Source of the DNA: Candidatus Bathycorpusculum sp.
GTDB taxonomy: Archaea; Thermoproteota; Bathyarchaeia; Bathyarchaeales; Bathycorpusculaceae
Length of the DNA: 15,147 nt
Direction of reading: 5' to 3'
NCBI GenBank assembly: GCA_009779045.1
Contig: WREZ01000008.1
Coordinates: 1 to 15,147, forward strand
Shown here: in pieces, positions 1-6,754 of the stretch
Position numbering within the stretch: position 1 is the first letter of the stretch
How the letters are laid out: every line of letters starts with the position of its first letter
The notes under the pieces: generated by a model
The model's input: only the letters and a program-made list of their open reading frames with translations
The model's database searches: none
What the model was told of the DNA's origin: nothing
Translations under genes and position numbers: made by a program

Positions 1-150
1 CGTAAGACTATCACCAACACACGCAACACGAATAACCTTTTGATTACTTTGACCAATAAAACAGACCACCCCACATATTGAAACTATAAACAGAAGCATT
101 ACACTAACCACTAAGATACCTAAAAACAGTTTAGTCAACTTAAAACCCAT
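1..150 (-). CDS. SGNH/GDSL-family hydrolase, N-terminal fragment (cut by window edge)
   Basis: The minus strand from the ATG at 150-148 is open for exactly 50 codons to the window edge. The product starts MGFKLTKLFLGILVV, has a hydrophobic segment at about residues 8-32 (a signal anchor or uncleaved signal peptide), and then reads KVIRVACVGDSLT. A beta-strand followed by GDS(L/I)T is block I of the SGNH/GDSL esterase-lipase superfamily, with Ser47 as the expected nucleophile. The catalytic His/Asp and most of the domain lie outside the window. An in-frame stop occurs just upstream, so the start is well fixed. Family knowledge suggests an extracytoplasmic esterase or deacylase acting on acyl or acetyl groups. 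Its position back to back with a sugar-nucleotide operon makes glycan deacetylation possible, but that is inference. Confidence 0.75.
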   Translation of the reverse strand, partial: MGFKLTKLFLGILVVSVMLLFIVSICGVVCFIGQSNQKVIRVACVGDSLT

Positions 151-194
151 ATTAACCCTGCCCCATGAACTAACAGATTATTCTGTGAAGCTTT

Positions 195-203
195 TAATAT
201 AAA
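195..203 (-). promoter_or_regulatory. Putative TATA box for the SGNH hydrolase
   Basis: On the minus strand this reads tttatatta, about 46-53 nt upstream of the ATG at 150. With the usual archaeal TATA-to-start distance of about 25 nt, this gives a leader of roughly 20-25 nt. The call rests on motif and spacing only. Confidence 0.4.
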
Positions 204-422
204 TTTTTCACGAATAAAATACATAATAAACTTAGATACCCACAAAAACACAAATACGTTAACATAGGGAATATAACACCAGATAGTTAAAAGAGTAAAC
301 GTAAAAATAAGAGGTTTTGTTATACACTACAGACTCTTTATAAGGGGTAACTCACAAACTTACGATTTTTACTAATTTCGTGTTCTACAAAGTGACTTAA
401 TTATTACTTATCTTCATAATTG

Positions 423-430
423 TTTATATA
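423..430 (+). promoter_or_regulatory. Putative TATA box for the sugar-nucleotide operon
   Basis: The box tttatata is followed by an A-run and lies 28-35 nt before the GTG at 458. That is the spacing at which transcription would begin at or a few bases before the start codon. No Shine-Dalgarno precedes the GTG, so a leaderless or nearly leaderless mRNA fits. Confidence 0.5.
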
Positions 431-457
431 AAAATTTGTAGTTATTGTAATTTAAAG

Positions 458-1555
458 GTGACATCTCTGAAGGCAGTGATTTTAGCAGGTGGATTTGCAA
501 CAAGGTTACGCCCCTTAAGTTGTAGTAGACCTAAAACTCTTTTTCCTATAGTAAATAAACCGTTGTTACAGTGGATTTTTGAAGGACTGGCTGCTAATGA
601 AGTAACAGAAGTTGTTTTAGCAGTTAACGCTCTAACACAATTTCACATAAAACGACAAAAGCCATCTAAATGCGGCTTAAAAATCAAATACGCAATTGAC
701 CCCTCTAAAACACCGTTAGGAACTGCAGGACCAATAAAAAACACAGAAAAAATAGTCGGGTATGAAGAATCATTCATTGTTTTAAATGGAGACATCTTTT
801 CCGATATCGACTACAAACAATTAATGAACACACACGTAAAAACTGGTGCGTTAGCGACTATAGCCTTACATGAAGTTGAAGACCCAAGCAGATACGGTGT
901 TGCAGAACTAGAAAAAGATAACCATATCAAAAACTTTATGGAAAAACCAACCAAAGAACAAGCACTAACCAATCTAATTAATGCAGGAATCTACATCTTA
1001 GACCCAAAAATATTCAATTATATCCCCAAAGGTAAACAATGCTCAATAGAACGCGAAATTTTCCCAATACTCGCAAAAGAGCGCAAACTCGCGGGTCACG
1101 TAATTGAAGGATTATGGACAGATATAGGTAAACCCGAAGAATACTTACAAATCAACAAAATTATACTTAACAATTTGGATAGACCCAACAAACTTAAAAC
1201 ATCCAAAAATATTGAAGTGAAAAAACCTTCAGTGATAGATAAAGGGGTCACTATAGGCAAAAAAACAGTTATCGGCCCATATGCGGTATTAGGAAAAAAC
1301 GTTACAATTGGGGATAACGTACAAATTTGTGATTCAATAGTGTTTCCTAATGCAAAAATCGAAGATAACACTATAATTAATGGTGCAATAATAGGAGAAA
1401 ACGTAATCGTTGGCAAAAACGTTCAAATTAACACAGGCTGCATCATTGCAGACCAAGCAAAAATCAAAGATAATATCAACTTGCCTAACAATTTTGCAGT
1501 TTGCCCAGCTAAGGAGATATCTGAAACTATTTTAAAAAGAAAGATCATCTGTTAG
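458..1555 (+). CDS. Sugar-1-phosphate nucleotidylyltransferase, GDP-mannose pyrophosphorylase (GMPPB)-like
   Basis: This 365-residue protein would couple a sugar-1-phosphate to an NTP, releasing pyrophosphate. The N-terminal NTP-transferase domain (about 4-235) carries the signature LAGGFATRLRPLS at 9-21 with the PK pair at 25-26. It also has PLGTAGP at 86-92, NGD at 110-112 (metal and nucleotide), EKP at 162-164 and LWTDIGKPEEYL at 219-230. A left-handed beta-helix of hexapeptide repeats covers about 255-335. The order SIERE-IFPI-LAKE, then W-x-DIG, a short beta-helix and a basic C-terminus resembles eukaryotic GMPPB and archaeal mannose-1-phosphate guanylyltransferases. It is too short for a bifunctional GlmU-type acetyltransferase. 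Mannose-1-P/GTP is the best guess, but glucose- or GlcN/GlcNAc-1-P with UTP or dTTP remains possible because a GlmM-family gene follows 18 nt downstream. The GTG start fits the TATA spacing. Confidence 0.85.
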   Translation: MTSLKAVILAGGFATRLRPLSCSRPKTLFPIVNKPLLQWIFEGLAANEVTEVVLAVNALTQFHIKRQKPSKCGLKIKYAIDPSKTPLGTAGPIKNTEKIVGYEESFIVLNGDIFSDIDYKQLMNTHVKTGALATIALHEVEDPSRYGVAELEKDNHIKNFMEKPTKEQALTNLINAGIYILDPKIFNYIPKGKQCSIEREIFPILAKERKLAGHVIEGLWTDIGKPEEYLQINKIILNNLDRPNKLKTSKNIEVKKPSVIDKGVTIGKKTVIGPYAVLGKNVTIGDNVQICDSIVFPNAKIEDNTIINGAIIGENVIVGKNVQINTGCIIADQAKIKDNINLPNNFAVCPAKEISETILKRKIIC

Positions 1556-1573
1556 AACAGAAGAGAGAATAAT

Positions 1574-2944
1574 ATGAGCACATCAAAAAAACTTTTTGGC
1601 ACTAACGGCGTACGAGGACTCGCTAATGTTGAATTAACGCCTGATATAGCAGTTAAAATTGGTTTATCAATTGGAACCTTTTTTGGGAAGAAAAACTTAC
1701 TTTTAGGACACGATGCACGAACTAGTGGCCAAATGCTATCTAAAGCAGTAACAGCAGGCTTAACCGCAACTGGATGCAATGTATACTTCACCGGAATGGC
1801 TCCAACACCATCAATTCAATTTGCCGTTAAAAACCATAAAATGGATGGCGGGATCATCATTACAGCGTCACATAATCCAGCTGAATACAATGGAATTAAA
1901 GTCATCTGGAGTGATGGCGTTGAAATTTCACATGAACAAGAAAAGGAAATTGAAAAAATTTATTTTGGTAATATAATCAATTTTGCCCCATGGGATAAAT
2001 TAGGAGAGCTAAAAAAACTATCATACATTAATGATGAGTATGTTGCGGCAATTAAAACCCATGTGGATATAGGATCAATAGCTAAAAAACAGTTTCATGT
2101 AGTAGTTGATGCCGCAAATAGTGTAGGTGGATTAACCGCACCAACTCTTATACGAGAAATGGGTTGTAAAGTAACTAGTATAAACGCAAACATTGACGGA
2201 ACATTCCCCAGCAGAGAACCAGAACCACGTCCAGAAAGCCTAGAGGATCTATCGGCAACTGTGAAAGCCATTGGCGCAGATATAGGGGTAGCTTTTGATG
2301 GAGATGCAGATAGATCAATTTTCGTTGATGAAAACGGCGAAATCTACATGGGAGACAAAACTTTTGCGGTTATCCTAAAACAATTTCTTCTAAAAAATAA
2401 AGGAGCCACAGTTGTCACACCTGTAAGTTCATCAACGTTGATTAAAGAAACAGCAGACATCTATGAAGGAAAAATTGAGTGGACAAAAGTGGGTAGTGTA
2501 ACAGTTTCACAAAAAATGAAAGAAATAAACGCCGAATTAGGTGGGGAAGAAAACGGCGGAGTCTTCTATGGACCACATCAAACAGTTCGAGACGGCGCCA
2601 TGACCACCGCGTTACTCTTAGAAATAATGGCAAAAACAGACAAAAAACTCTCTGAACTTGTCGCTGACCAACCACAATATTTTATTGAAAAAAGCAAAAT
2701 CGAATGCCCAAACGGAAAGAAAACACTCCTACAAGAAAAACTTTATCAAGAAATCAAAAACGAAACCATTAGCACAATAGATGGCATAAAAATCTGGTTC
2801 AATGACAAAAGTGCCATTTTAATTAGAGCTAGCGGTACAGAACCAGTTTACAGACTGTATGCTGAAGCAAAAAACAAAGAAAAAGCATTAAAAATAGTTG
2901 AGTCATACAGTTCAAAACTTAAAGAACTTCTTCAAACTATTTAA
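1574..2944 (+). CDS. glmM: Phosphoglucosamine mutase / phosphomannomutase family (alpha-D-phosphohexomutase)
   Basis: This 456-residue enzyme has the usual length and all four family loops. They are an FGTNGVRG opening at 8-15, the phosphoserine loop TASHNP at 97-102 (Ser99 carries the phosphate), the Mg-binding DGDADR at 242-247, the sugar-ring loop GGEENGG at 323-329 and the phosphate-binding RASGTEP at 418-424. It moves phosphate between C6 and C1 of a hexose or hexosamine. In archaea this family includes GlmM and phosphomannomutase/phosphoglucomutase enzymes, and GGEENGG does not separate them. It lies 18 nt after the nucleotidylyltransferase, so the two can act in sequence: sugar-6-P to sugar-1-P, then to NDP-sugar. 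If the partner is truly GMPPB-like, Man-6-P would be the natural substrate. I give the symbol for the family only and am not sure of the substrate. Confidence 0.9.
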   Translation: MSTSKKLFGTNGVRGLANVELTPDIAVKIGLSIGTFFGKKNLLLGHDARTSGQMLSKAVTAGLTATGCNVYFTGMAPTPSIQFAVKNHKMDGGIIITASHNPAEYNGIKVIWSDGVEISHEQEKEIEKIYFGNIINFAPWDKLGELKKLSYINDEYVAAIKTHVDIGSIAKKQFHVVVDAANSVGGLTAPTLIREMGCKVTSINANIDGTFPSREPEPRPESLEDLSATVKAIGADIGVAFDGDADRSIFVDENGEIYMGDKTFAVILKQFLLKNKGATVVTPVSSSTLIKETADIYEGKIEWTKVGSVTVSQKMKEINAELGGEENGGVFYGPHQTVRDGAMTTALLLEIMAKTDKKLSELVADQPQYFIEKSKIECPNGKKTLLQEKLYQEIKNETISTIDGIKIWFNDKSAILIRASGTEPVYRLYAEAKNKEKALKIVESYSSKLKELLQTI

Positions 2945-3000
2945 CATCCCCCTTTTTAAGTCACAAATAAATAAAAAATTAAAAAGAGGACACACCCAAC
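2945..3000 (+). promoter_or_regulatory. Spacer with possible T-tract terminator, internal promoter and ribosome site
   Basis: The gap holds a pyrimidine run ending in T5 (2953-2957), an A/T block (2965-2983) that could serve as a TATA element, and GAGGA at 2986-2990 before the ATG at 3001. The spacing of that ribosome site is long, about 10 nt. It may allow the last two operon genes to be transcribed separately from the first two. Confidence 0.3.
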
Positions 3001-4347
3001 ATGCCTTCGGTATTAAACCTACAAACACAAGATGTAGATACAGAAGAAAAAAGAGCCAATTATACAGTTAGCATAGTTGGCTGTGGACAAAATGGAATAC
3101 TTTACGCAGATGCCTTTGCAGAAGCAGGCTACAAAGTCACATGTAACGATGAAAATCCAAACCTGCTAAGACGTTTAACTAAAGCAAAAAACTGTTGTGT
3201 ACCCCCTGAAATTGAAACACGCCTAAAAAAACACATTAGTATAGGTAATCTAACCACTTCAAATGTAAGAAAAAGTACAGTAGCTCAAAGCGATATAATT
3301 GTTTTAGCCATAAATATCAGAGTGGATACAAAAAAGAAATCAGACACCTTAGAGCTTGAGGGAGTATATAAACAAGTTGGAACTGCGCTAAAACAGGGGG
3401 CACTTTTAATTTATGGAGGCGTAGGGGGATTTGGCGCTACAGAAAACCTATTAAAAGAAACCCTTGAAAACACCTCAGGACTAAAAGAAGGAAAAGATTT
3501 TCTTTTAGCATACAATCCATTATATCTCCCAAAAACGTGTCAAATAAAATCGTTAAACAATATAGAATTAATTATAGCCTCAGCAAATCAACAAAGCTTA
3601 GATATTGCAACTATAGTTCTTAAAACGCTAACACCCAAGGTTAAACAGACAAATCAAGTTAAACTTGCAGAGCTTGCAATACTCTTTAAAGCTGTGCAAC
3701 AAGATATAAACATAGCATTAGCTAACGAGTTATCAATTTTCTGTGAAAACACTGGAATGGACTATTTTAAAGTTCAAGAACTTATTAACGATGAAAAATC
3801 AAACTTTTGCCCAACTATTGAGGCAGAAGAAAATCGAAAGGAAACATATCTATTGATTGAAAGCGCAGAAAATCTCAATATAAAGCTTCGGCTCCCACAA
3901 CTTGGCAGACAAATTAACGAAGAAAGAGTTAAACATGCAATCAACCTAACACAAGAAGCTCTGCGTAGCTGTGATAAAAGTCTACGAAGAGCAAAAGTGG
4001 CCATACTTGGAACATCCAACCAAAATACTGTCACAACAAAATACATAGAGGCAGCAACCGCTAAAGGCGCAAAGGTTGCACTCTATGATCCTACTATTGT
4101 AAAAAATGAAACGTTAGATACACTACCTGTCTTGAAAAAAAGTTTAAGTGAAACAGTGGAAAATGCAGATTGTCTTGTAATTCTAACAGGGCAAGAACAT
4201 TTTAAACGATTAAATCTTAAAAGACTTAAAGCAGTTATGAAAAAACCTGCAGTGCTCGTAGATTTAATAGGCATAGTAGAACCAGAAAAAATACAAGCAG
4301 AAGGATTCATATATCATGGAATAGGAAGAGGAGTAGATAAACCTTGA
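3001..4347 (+). CDS. UDP-glucose/GDP-mannose dehydrogenase-like protein with degenerate active site
   Basis: This 448-residue protein follows the three-part plan of nucleotide-sugar 6-dehydrogenases (UDP-Glc, GDP-Man and UDP-ManNAc dehydrogenases). An N-terminal Rossmann domain has GCGQNG at 27-32 and an acidic strand end near D50. A central helical part (about 217-260) has KLAELAILFKAV and INIALANEL. A C-terminal Rossmann-like domain (about 331-440) ends with the typical GIGRG. The chemistry motifs are altered. The usual ThrPro stretch after the third strand reads NIRVD (105-109). The SPER motif with its catalytic Glu reads YNPLYLP (171-177). The Asn four residues after Lys221 is Leu225. The PGxGxGGxCxPKD loop is shortened and unrecognisable around Cys270. 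The C-terminal FKxxTDDxRxS reads TSNQNTVTTK (338-347). Fold membership is secure. Dehydrogenase activity on a nucleotide sugar is doubtful. Confidence 0.8.
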   Translation: MPSVLNLQTQDVDTEEKRANYTVSIVGCGQNGILYADAFAEAGYKVTCNDENPNLLRRLTKAKNCCVPPEIETRLKKHISIGNLTTSNVRKSTVAQSDIIVLAINIRVDTKKKSDTLELEGVYKQVGTALKQGALLIYGGVGGFGATENLLKETLENTSGLKEGKDFLLAYNPLYLPKTCQIKSLNNIELIIASANQQSLDIATIVLKTLTPKVKQTNQVKLAELAILFKAVQQDINIALANELSIFCENTGMDYFKVQELINDEKSNFCPTIEAEENRKETYLLIESAENLNIKLRLPQLGRQINEERVKHAINLTQEALRSCDKSLRRAKVAILGTSNQNTVTTKYIEAATAKGAKVALYDPTIVKNETLDTLPVLKKSLSETVENADCLVILTGQEHFKRLNLKRLKAVMKKPAVLVDLIGIVEPEKIQAEGFIYHGIGRGVDKP

Positions 4348-5294
4348 ACAAGCTTGGAGTAGCAGTAATTGGAACAGGCTTCTGGGGAAAAAATCATGCC
4401 AGAGTTTATAAAGAATTAGAAAACACGAACTTAGTTGCTATTTGTGATGTTGACCCAGAACGTGCCAAAATTATAGCAGAACAATATGGAGTGAAAGCTT
4501 ATACCAACAGCTCAGATATGTTAAAAGATAGGGAGATCCAAGCAGTTAGTGTATGCACATGGTCAACAAAACTAGCAGAGGAAGCACTCAAATGTTTAAA
4601 CACAGGTAAACATGTACTTGTAGAAAAACCCATGGCCACTAACACAAAGCAGGCTCAAACACTAATAGACACTGCCAAAGCGAACGATTTACATCTCTCC
4701 GTTGGCTTTTTAATGCGGTTTATCCCTGGAATACAGCAGATTAAACAGGCAATAGAGACAAAAAAAATTGGTGAGCTTGTCTCCGCGACAGCAAAAAGAG
4801 TCACTCAATGGCCAGAAAGAATTGGTGATGTGGGCGTTGTAAAAGATACTGCAATTCACGATATTGATGTTATGCATTTTATCTCAGGTGAAAAACCTGT
4901 AAGCGTCTACGCCAAAATGGGCAATATGCGACATCGACAATTTGAGGATTACGCTCAAATTATGCTCACATATGAGGGCGGTAAAACAGCTTTCATAGAA
5001 GCTAATTGGTTAACACCATATAAAATTCGTTCCTTAAATGTAACAGGAAGTGAGGCTATAATGCGTCTAGATTACAATAGTCAAGAGCTATGGATTGAAA
5101 ACGCTACAGAAACAGTACAACCAAGAAGTCCATTCAAAGAACCCTTAAAAGCGGAACTTGTACATTTTATTGAATGCATCATAGAAAAGAAAACACCGGT
5201 AATTACAGGTGAAGACGGCTATAATGCATTAGAAATAGCCACAGCAGCTATGGAGTCATCAGTTAAAAACACTGTTATGAAACTAAACAAATAG
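4344..5294 (+). CDS. Gfo/Idh/MocA-family NAD(P)-dependent sugar oxidoreductase
   Basis: This 316-residue protein starts at a TTG that overlaps the previous stop codon (TTGA at 4344-4347), so translation is probably coupled. GAAGAGGAG upstream (4325-4333) can act as ribosome site. The N-terminal Rossmann fold has IGTGFWGKNHA at 9-19 and an acidic DVDP at 35-38. The family hallmark EKP is at 94-96 with the catalytic Lys95. The HDIDVMHF stretch at 172-179 supplies the Asp/His substrate site. The family oxidises or reduces ring carbons of (nucleotide) sugars. Archaeal relatives beside sugar-nucleotide genes are often UDP-GlcNAc 3-dehydrogenases feeding amino-sugar synthesis, which would fit here, but no aminotransferase or acetyltransferase lies in the window. 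Substrate is therefore open, while the family is clear. Confidence 0.88.
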   Translation: MNKLGVAVIGTGFWGKNHARVYKELENTNLVAICDVDPERAKIIAEQYGVKAYTNSSDMLKDREIQAVSVCTWSTKLAEEALKCLNTGKHVLVEKPMATNTKQAQTLIDTAKANDLHLSVGFLMRFIPGIQQIKQAIETKKIGELVSATAKRVTQWPERIGDVGVVKDTAIHDIDVMHFISGEKPVSVYAKMGNMRHRQFEDYAQIMLTYEGGKTAFIEANWLTPYKIRSLNVTGSEAIMRLDYNSQELWIENATETVQPRSPFKEPLKAELVHFIECIIEKKTPVITGEDGYNALEIATAAMESSVKNTVMKLNK

Positions 5295-5296
5295 GT

Positions 5297-5336
5297 CAGT
5301 TAAAAAACTGTTTAACCCTTCAAATTGAAGGGTTTT
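5297..5336 (+). terminator. Hairpins and T-tract at the convergent 3' ends
   Basis: Two small hairpins follow the oxidoreductase stop. The first is cagtt/aactg (5297-5301 with 5306-5310). The second, stronger one is cccttc/gaaggg (5316-5321 with 5327-5332), followed directly by TTTT (5333-5336) on the plus strand. The second hairpin and T-run read as a stop signal for the plus-strand operon. They lie inside the last codons of the minus-strand Trm112 gene, so they would be shared, overlapping DNA. Confidence 0.4.
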
Positions 5337-5584
5337 CCATCATTTACAATGTTTTCAGGAATCTGGTCTTTCCATTTTTTAAGAAAAGGCAAATCTTCAG
5401 CGCCCTTACGCAATTCATCAGGTAGCATTTCAGGAATTTCATCACGAATTGGATACCACCTATGACAGCTAGGACAAATAATTATACCCTCAGTAATCTC
5501 ATCTTTTTCTTCAAACACCACTAAATCAAGAGGATGATGTTTGTCAATTGGACAAGCAAGGATCTCCATCAATTTACGTTTCAT
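5312..5584 (-). CDS. trm112: Trm112-family methyltransferase activator (zinc-binding)
   Basis: This 90-residue protein has the Trm112/UPF0434 pattern: MKRKLMEILACPIDKHHPL at the N-terminus and EGIIICPSCHRWYPI, IPEMLPDE in the second half. Zinc ligands visible are Cys11, Cys37 and Cys40. The fourth position, a Cys five residues after the first in yeast Trm112, is His16 here, so a Cys3His site is plausible. The family partners and stabilises several SAM-dependent methyltransferases (Trm9, Trm11, Mtq2 and Bud23 types) acting on tRNA, rRNA or release factor. It lies 28 nt downstream of a Trm5-like methyltransferase on the same strand and is probably cotranscribed. Trm5 is not a known Trm112 client, so the pairing may be only functional grouping. 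Confidence 0.85.
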   Translation of the reverse strand: MKRKLMEILACPIDKHHPLDLVVFEEKDEITEGIIICPSCHRWYPIRDEIPEMLPDELRKGAEDLPFLKKWKDQIPENIVNDGKPFNLKG

Positions 5585-5612
5585 ATCAGCATCATAATAT
5601 AGTTAAACCTAC

Positions 5613-6473
5613 TCAATATAAAAACTTGTTTGACAAACCAGAAATACAAATATCTAAAACTGTCTGATACCAATTAGGACCAATACTTCTAATAACACGA
5701 GAAAAACCAAAACTATAACGCACACCTAAAGCATCTAAATATGCAATCACTTTTTTACGAGTATTCTCAATTGGATCCTCCCCCTTAGCAGCATGTTGAA
5801 AATCAAAAAAATGAATCCAGCCACCAGACGGTTTCAAAGCCAATAAAGCAGAAGGTAAATACTCAAAGACCAATTCAGGCAAAGGCATCAAAACACGGTC
5901 AGCCACACCTTGTAATTGCAAGTTAATGATTTCTCGGGAATCCCCCAATAATGGAACAACACAATTAGCAACATGATTAAGCTGCACATTTTCCTGCATA
6001 CACTCATACGCCACCGAATTAACATCTATAGAATACACTTTAGAACCAGAAGCTTTAGCAATAAATATAGAAAAACAACCAACTCCAGAAAACATGTTAA
6101 CAACAACTTCGCCCGGCGCAACAAGAGAAGATATTCGTTTATGTTCAAACAAAAGCCGTGGAGAAATATAACAACGTTCAATGTCAACTTTAAAAAAGCA
6201 ACCATGTTCTTTATAGACCGTGACCGTACGGTTTTCTCCAGCTAAAAACTTTAATCGCCTAACCCTAAAATCACCCTGCACCGCACTAATTTGCATAAAA
6301 ACCGTTTTAATTTTACAATTATAAAGCGTCATTATTTCGTCTGCAACTTTTTGAGCATTTCCCAGATCATCTCCCGGTACTTTAATAACAGCTATGTCAC
6401 CTACAATATCATACGAGTTGTAAATATTGACTGAGTCCACAGAGGATATTCGGGCTTTTAGCTTTCGACGCAT
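5613..6473 (-). CDS. trm5: tRNA (guanine37-N1)-methyltransferase, Trm5-like
   Basis: This 286-residue class I SAM methyltransferase places N1-methyl on G37, which prevents frameshifting and is the substrate for wyosine synthesis. Trm5 marks in order: YDIVGDIAVIK at 21-31, VRRLKFLAGE at 71-80, YKEHG at 87-91, YISPRLLFEHKRI at 102-114 (Trm5 usually has ER where EH stands here), the SAM loop NMFSGVGCFSI at 126-136, IDVN at 149-152, GDSRE at 177-181 and DRVLMPLPE at 192-200. The loop after motif IV reads MPLP rather than the MNLP I recall from the Methanocaldococcus enzyme. It starts almost directly at the D2 domain and so appears to lack most of the N-terminal D1 domain that contacts the tRNA elbow. 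It shares a divergent promoter with rpo12 and precedes trm112. The related wyosine-pathway enzymes Taw2 and Taw22 cannot be excluded by eye. Confidence 0.85.
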   Translation of the reverse strand: MRRKLKARISSVDSVNIYNSYDIVGDIAVIKVPGDDLGNAQKVADEIMTLYNCKIKTVFMQISAVQGDFRVRRLKFLAGENRTVTVYKEHGCFFKVDIERCYISPRLLFEHKRISSLVAPGEVVVNMFSGVGCFSIFIAKASGSKVYSIDVNSVAYECMQENVQLNHVANCVVPLLGDSREIINLQLQGVADRVLMPLPELVFEYLPSALLALKPSGGWIHFFDFQHAAKGEDPIENTRKKVIAYLDALGVRYSFGFSRVIRSIGPNWYQTVLDICISGLSNKFLY

Positions 6474-6497
6474 TTTATTTCTTTATCTATTGGAAAC

Positions 6498-6507
6498 GTT
6501 TAAAAGT
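6498..6507. promoter_or_regulatory. Shared symmetrical TATA element between trm5 and rpo12
   Basis: The element gtttaaaagt reads acttttaaac on the other strand, giving a TATA-like core in both directions. It is about 30 nt from the Trm5 ATG, which would give a leaderless transcript. It is about 40 nt from the rpo12 ATG, leaving a short leader that contains the ribosome site GAAGAGGT (6527-6534). It is the only clear core promoter in the 68-base divergent gap. Confidence 0.4.
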
Positions 6508-6541
6508 AAAATGCTTTTCTTTGTAAGAAGAGGTCTTTCCA

Positions 6542-6703
6542 ATGGAAAAATCAGGAATTGTTTATGAATGTATGCGGTGCGGGTCACGCGTTCCATCTGA
6601 AGAGTTAGAACTAAGAGGCGGAGAAACAAAATGCATTATTTGTGGTTACCGCATTTTAAAGAAAGTAAAACCACCAGTAGTTAAAAGAGTGCAATCAAGA
6701 TAA
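6542..6703 (+). CDS. rpo12: DNA-directed RNA polymerase subunit Rpo12 (RpoP)
   Basis: A 53-residue open frame starts at ATG 6542 and ends with TAA at 6701-6703. The product has one zinc ribbon, Cys10-x2-Cys13 and Cys31-x2-Cys34, in the context YECMRCG and CIICGYRILKK. The CxxCGYRIL(y)K ending followed by a basic tail is the signature of archaeal Rpo12, the counterpart of eukaryotic Rpb12/RPC10-type subunits, and the length is typical. In the polymerase it sits beside Rpo3 and helps assembly and open-complex formation. An SD-like GAAGAGGT precedes the start. The gene is transcribed away from trm5 and ends at a hairpin with a T-tract. Confidence 0.92.
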   Translation: MEKSGIVYECMRCGSRVPSEELELRGGETKCIICGYRILKKVKPPVVKRVQSR

Positions 6704-6717
6704 AATAAAAGGAGAAA

Positions 6718-6753
6718 CTCGCTCAATTGCGAGCAACCAATTTTTTAAAAAAA
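6718..6753. terminator. Bidirectional terminator-like element
   Basis: A 5-bp stem (ctcgc 6718-6722 with gcgag 6729-6733) is followed by T6 (6741-6746), then A7 (6747-6753), which is a U-run in the opposite direction. It lies in the 51-base gap between the converging rpo12 and the minus-strand Cys-rich gene, and can stop transcripts from both sides. Confidence 0.45.
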
Positions 6754-6754
6754 G

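Larger units (their letters stand above)
151..457. other. Divergent intergenic region with two promoters
   Basis: This stretch of 307 bases separates the minus-strand SGNH hydrolase from the plus-strand sugar-nucleotide operon. It is very AT-rich and has no open frame worth calling. It holds one TATA-like box facing each way (195-203 minus, 423-430 plus). No tRNA-like fold, long repeat or recognisable riboswitch was seen. Confidence 0.6.

Noticed and set aside
151..457. Search for tRNA, C/D-box RNA or CRISPR-like repeats here and in the other spacers
   Set aside because: No cloverleaf, no paired RUGAUGA/CUGA boxes and no regularly spaced repeats were found by eye in any gap of the window.
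2442..2675. Arg/Leu-rich 77-codon minus-strand frame in glmM
   Set aside because: It is antisense to the GGEENGG loop region of an intact conserved enzyme, with no start signals.
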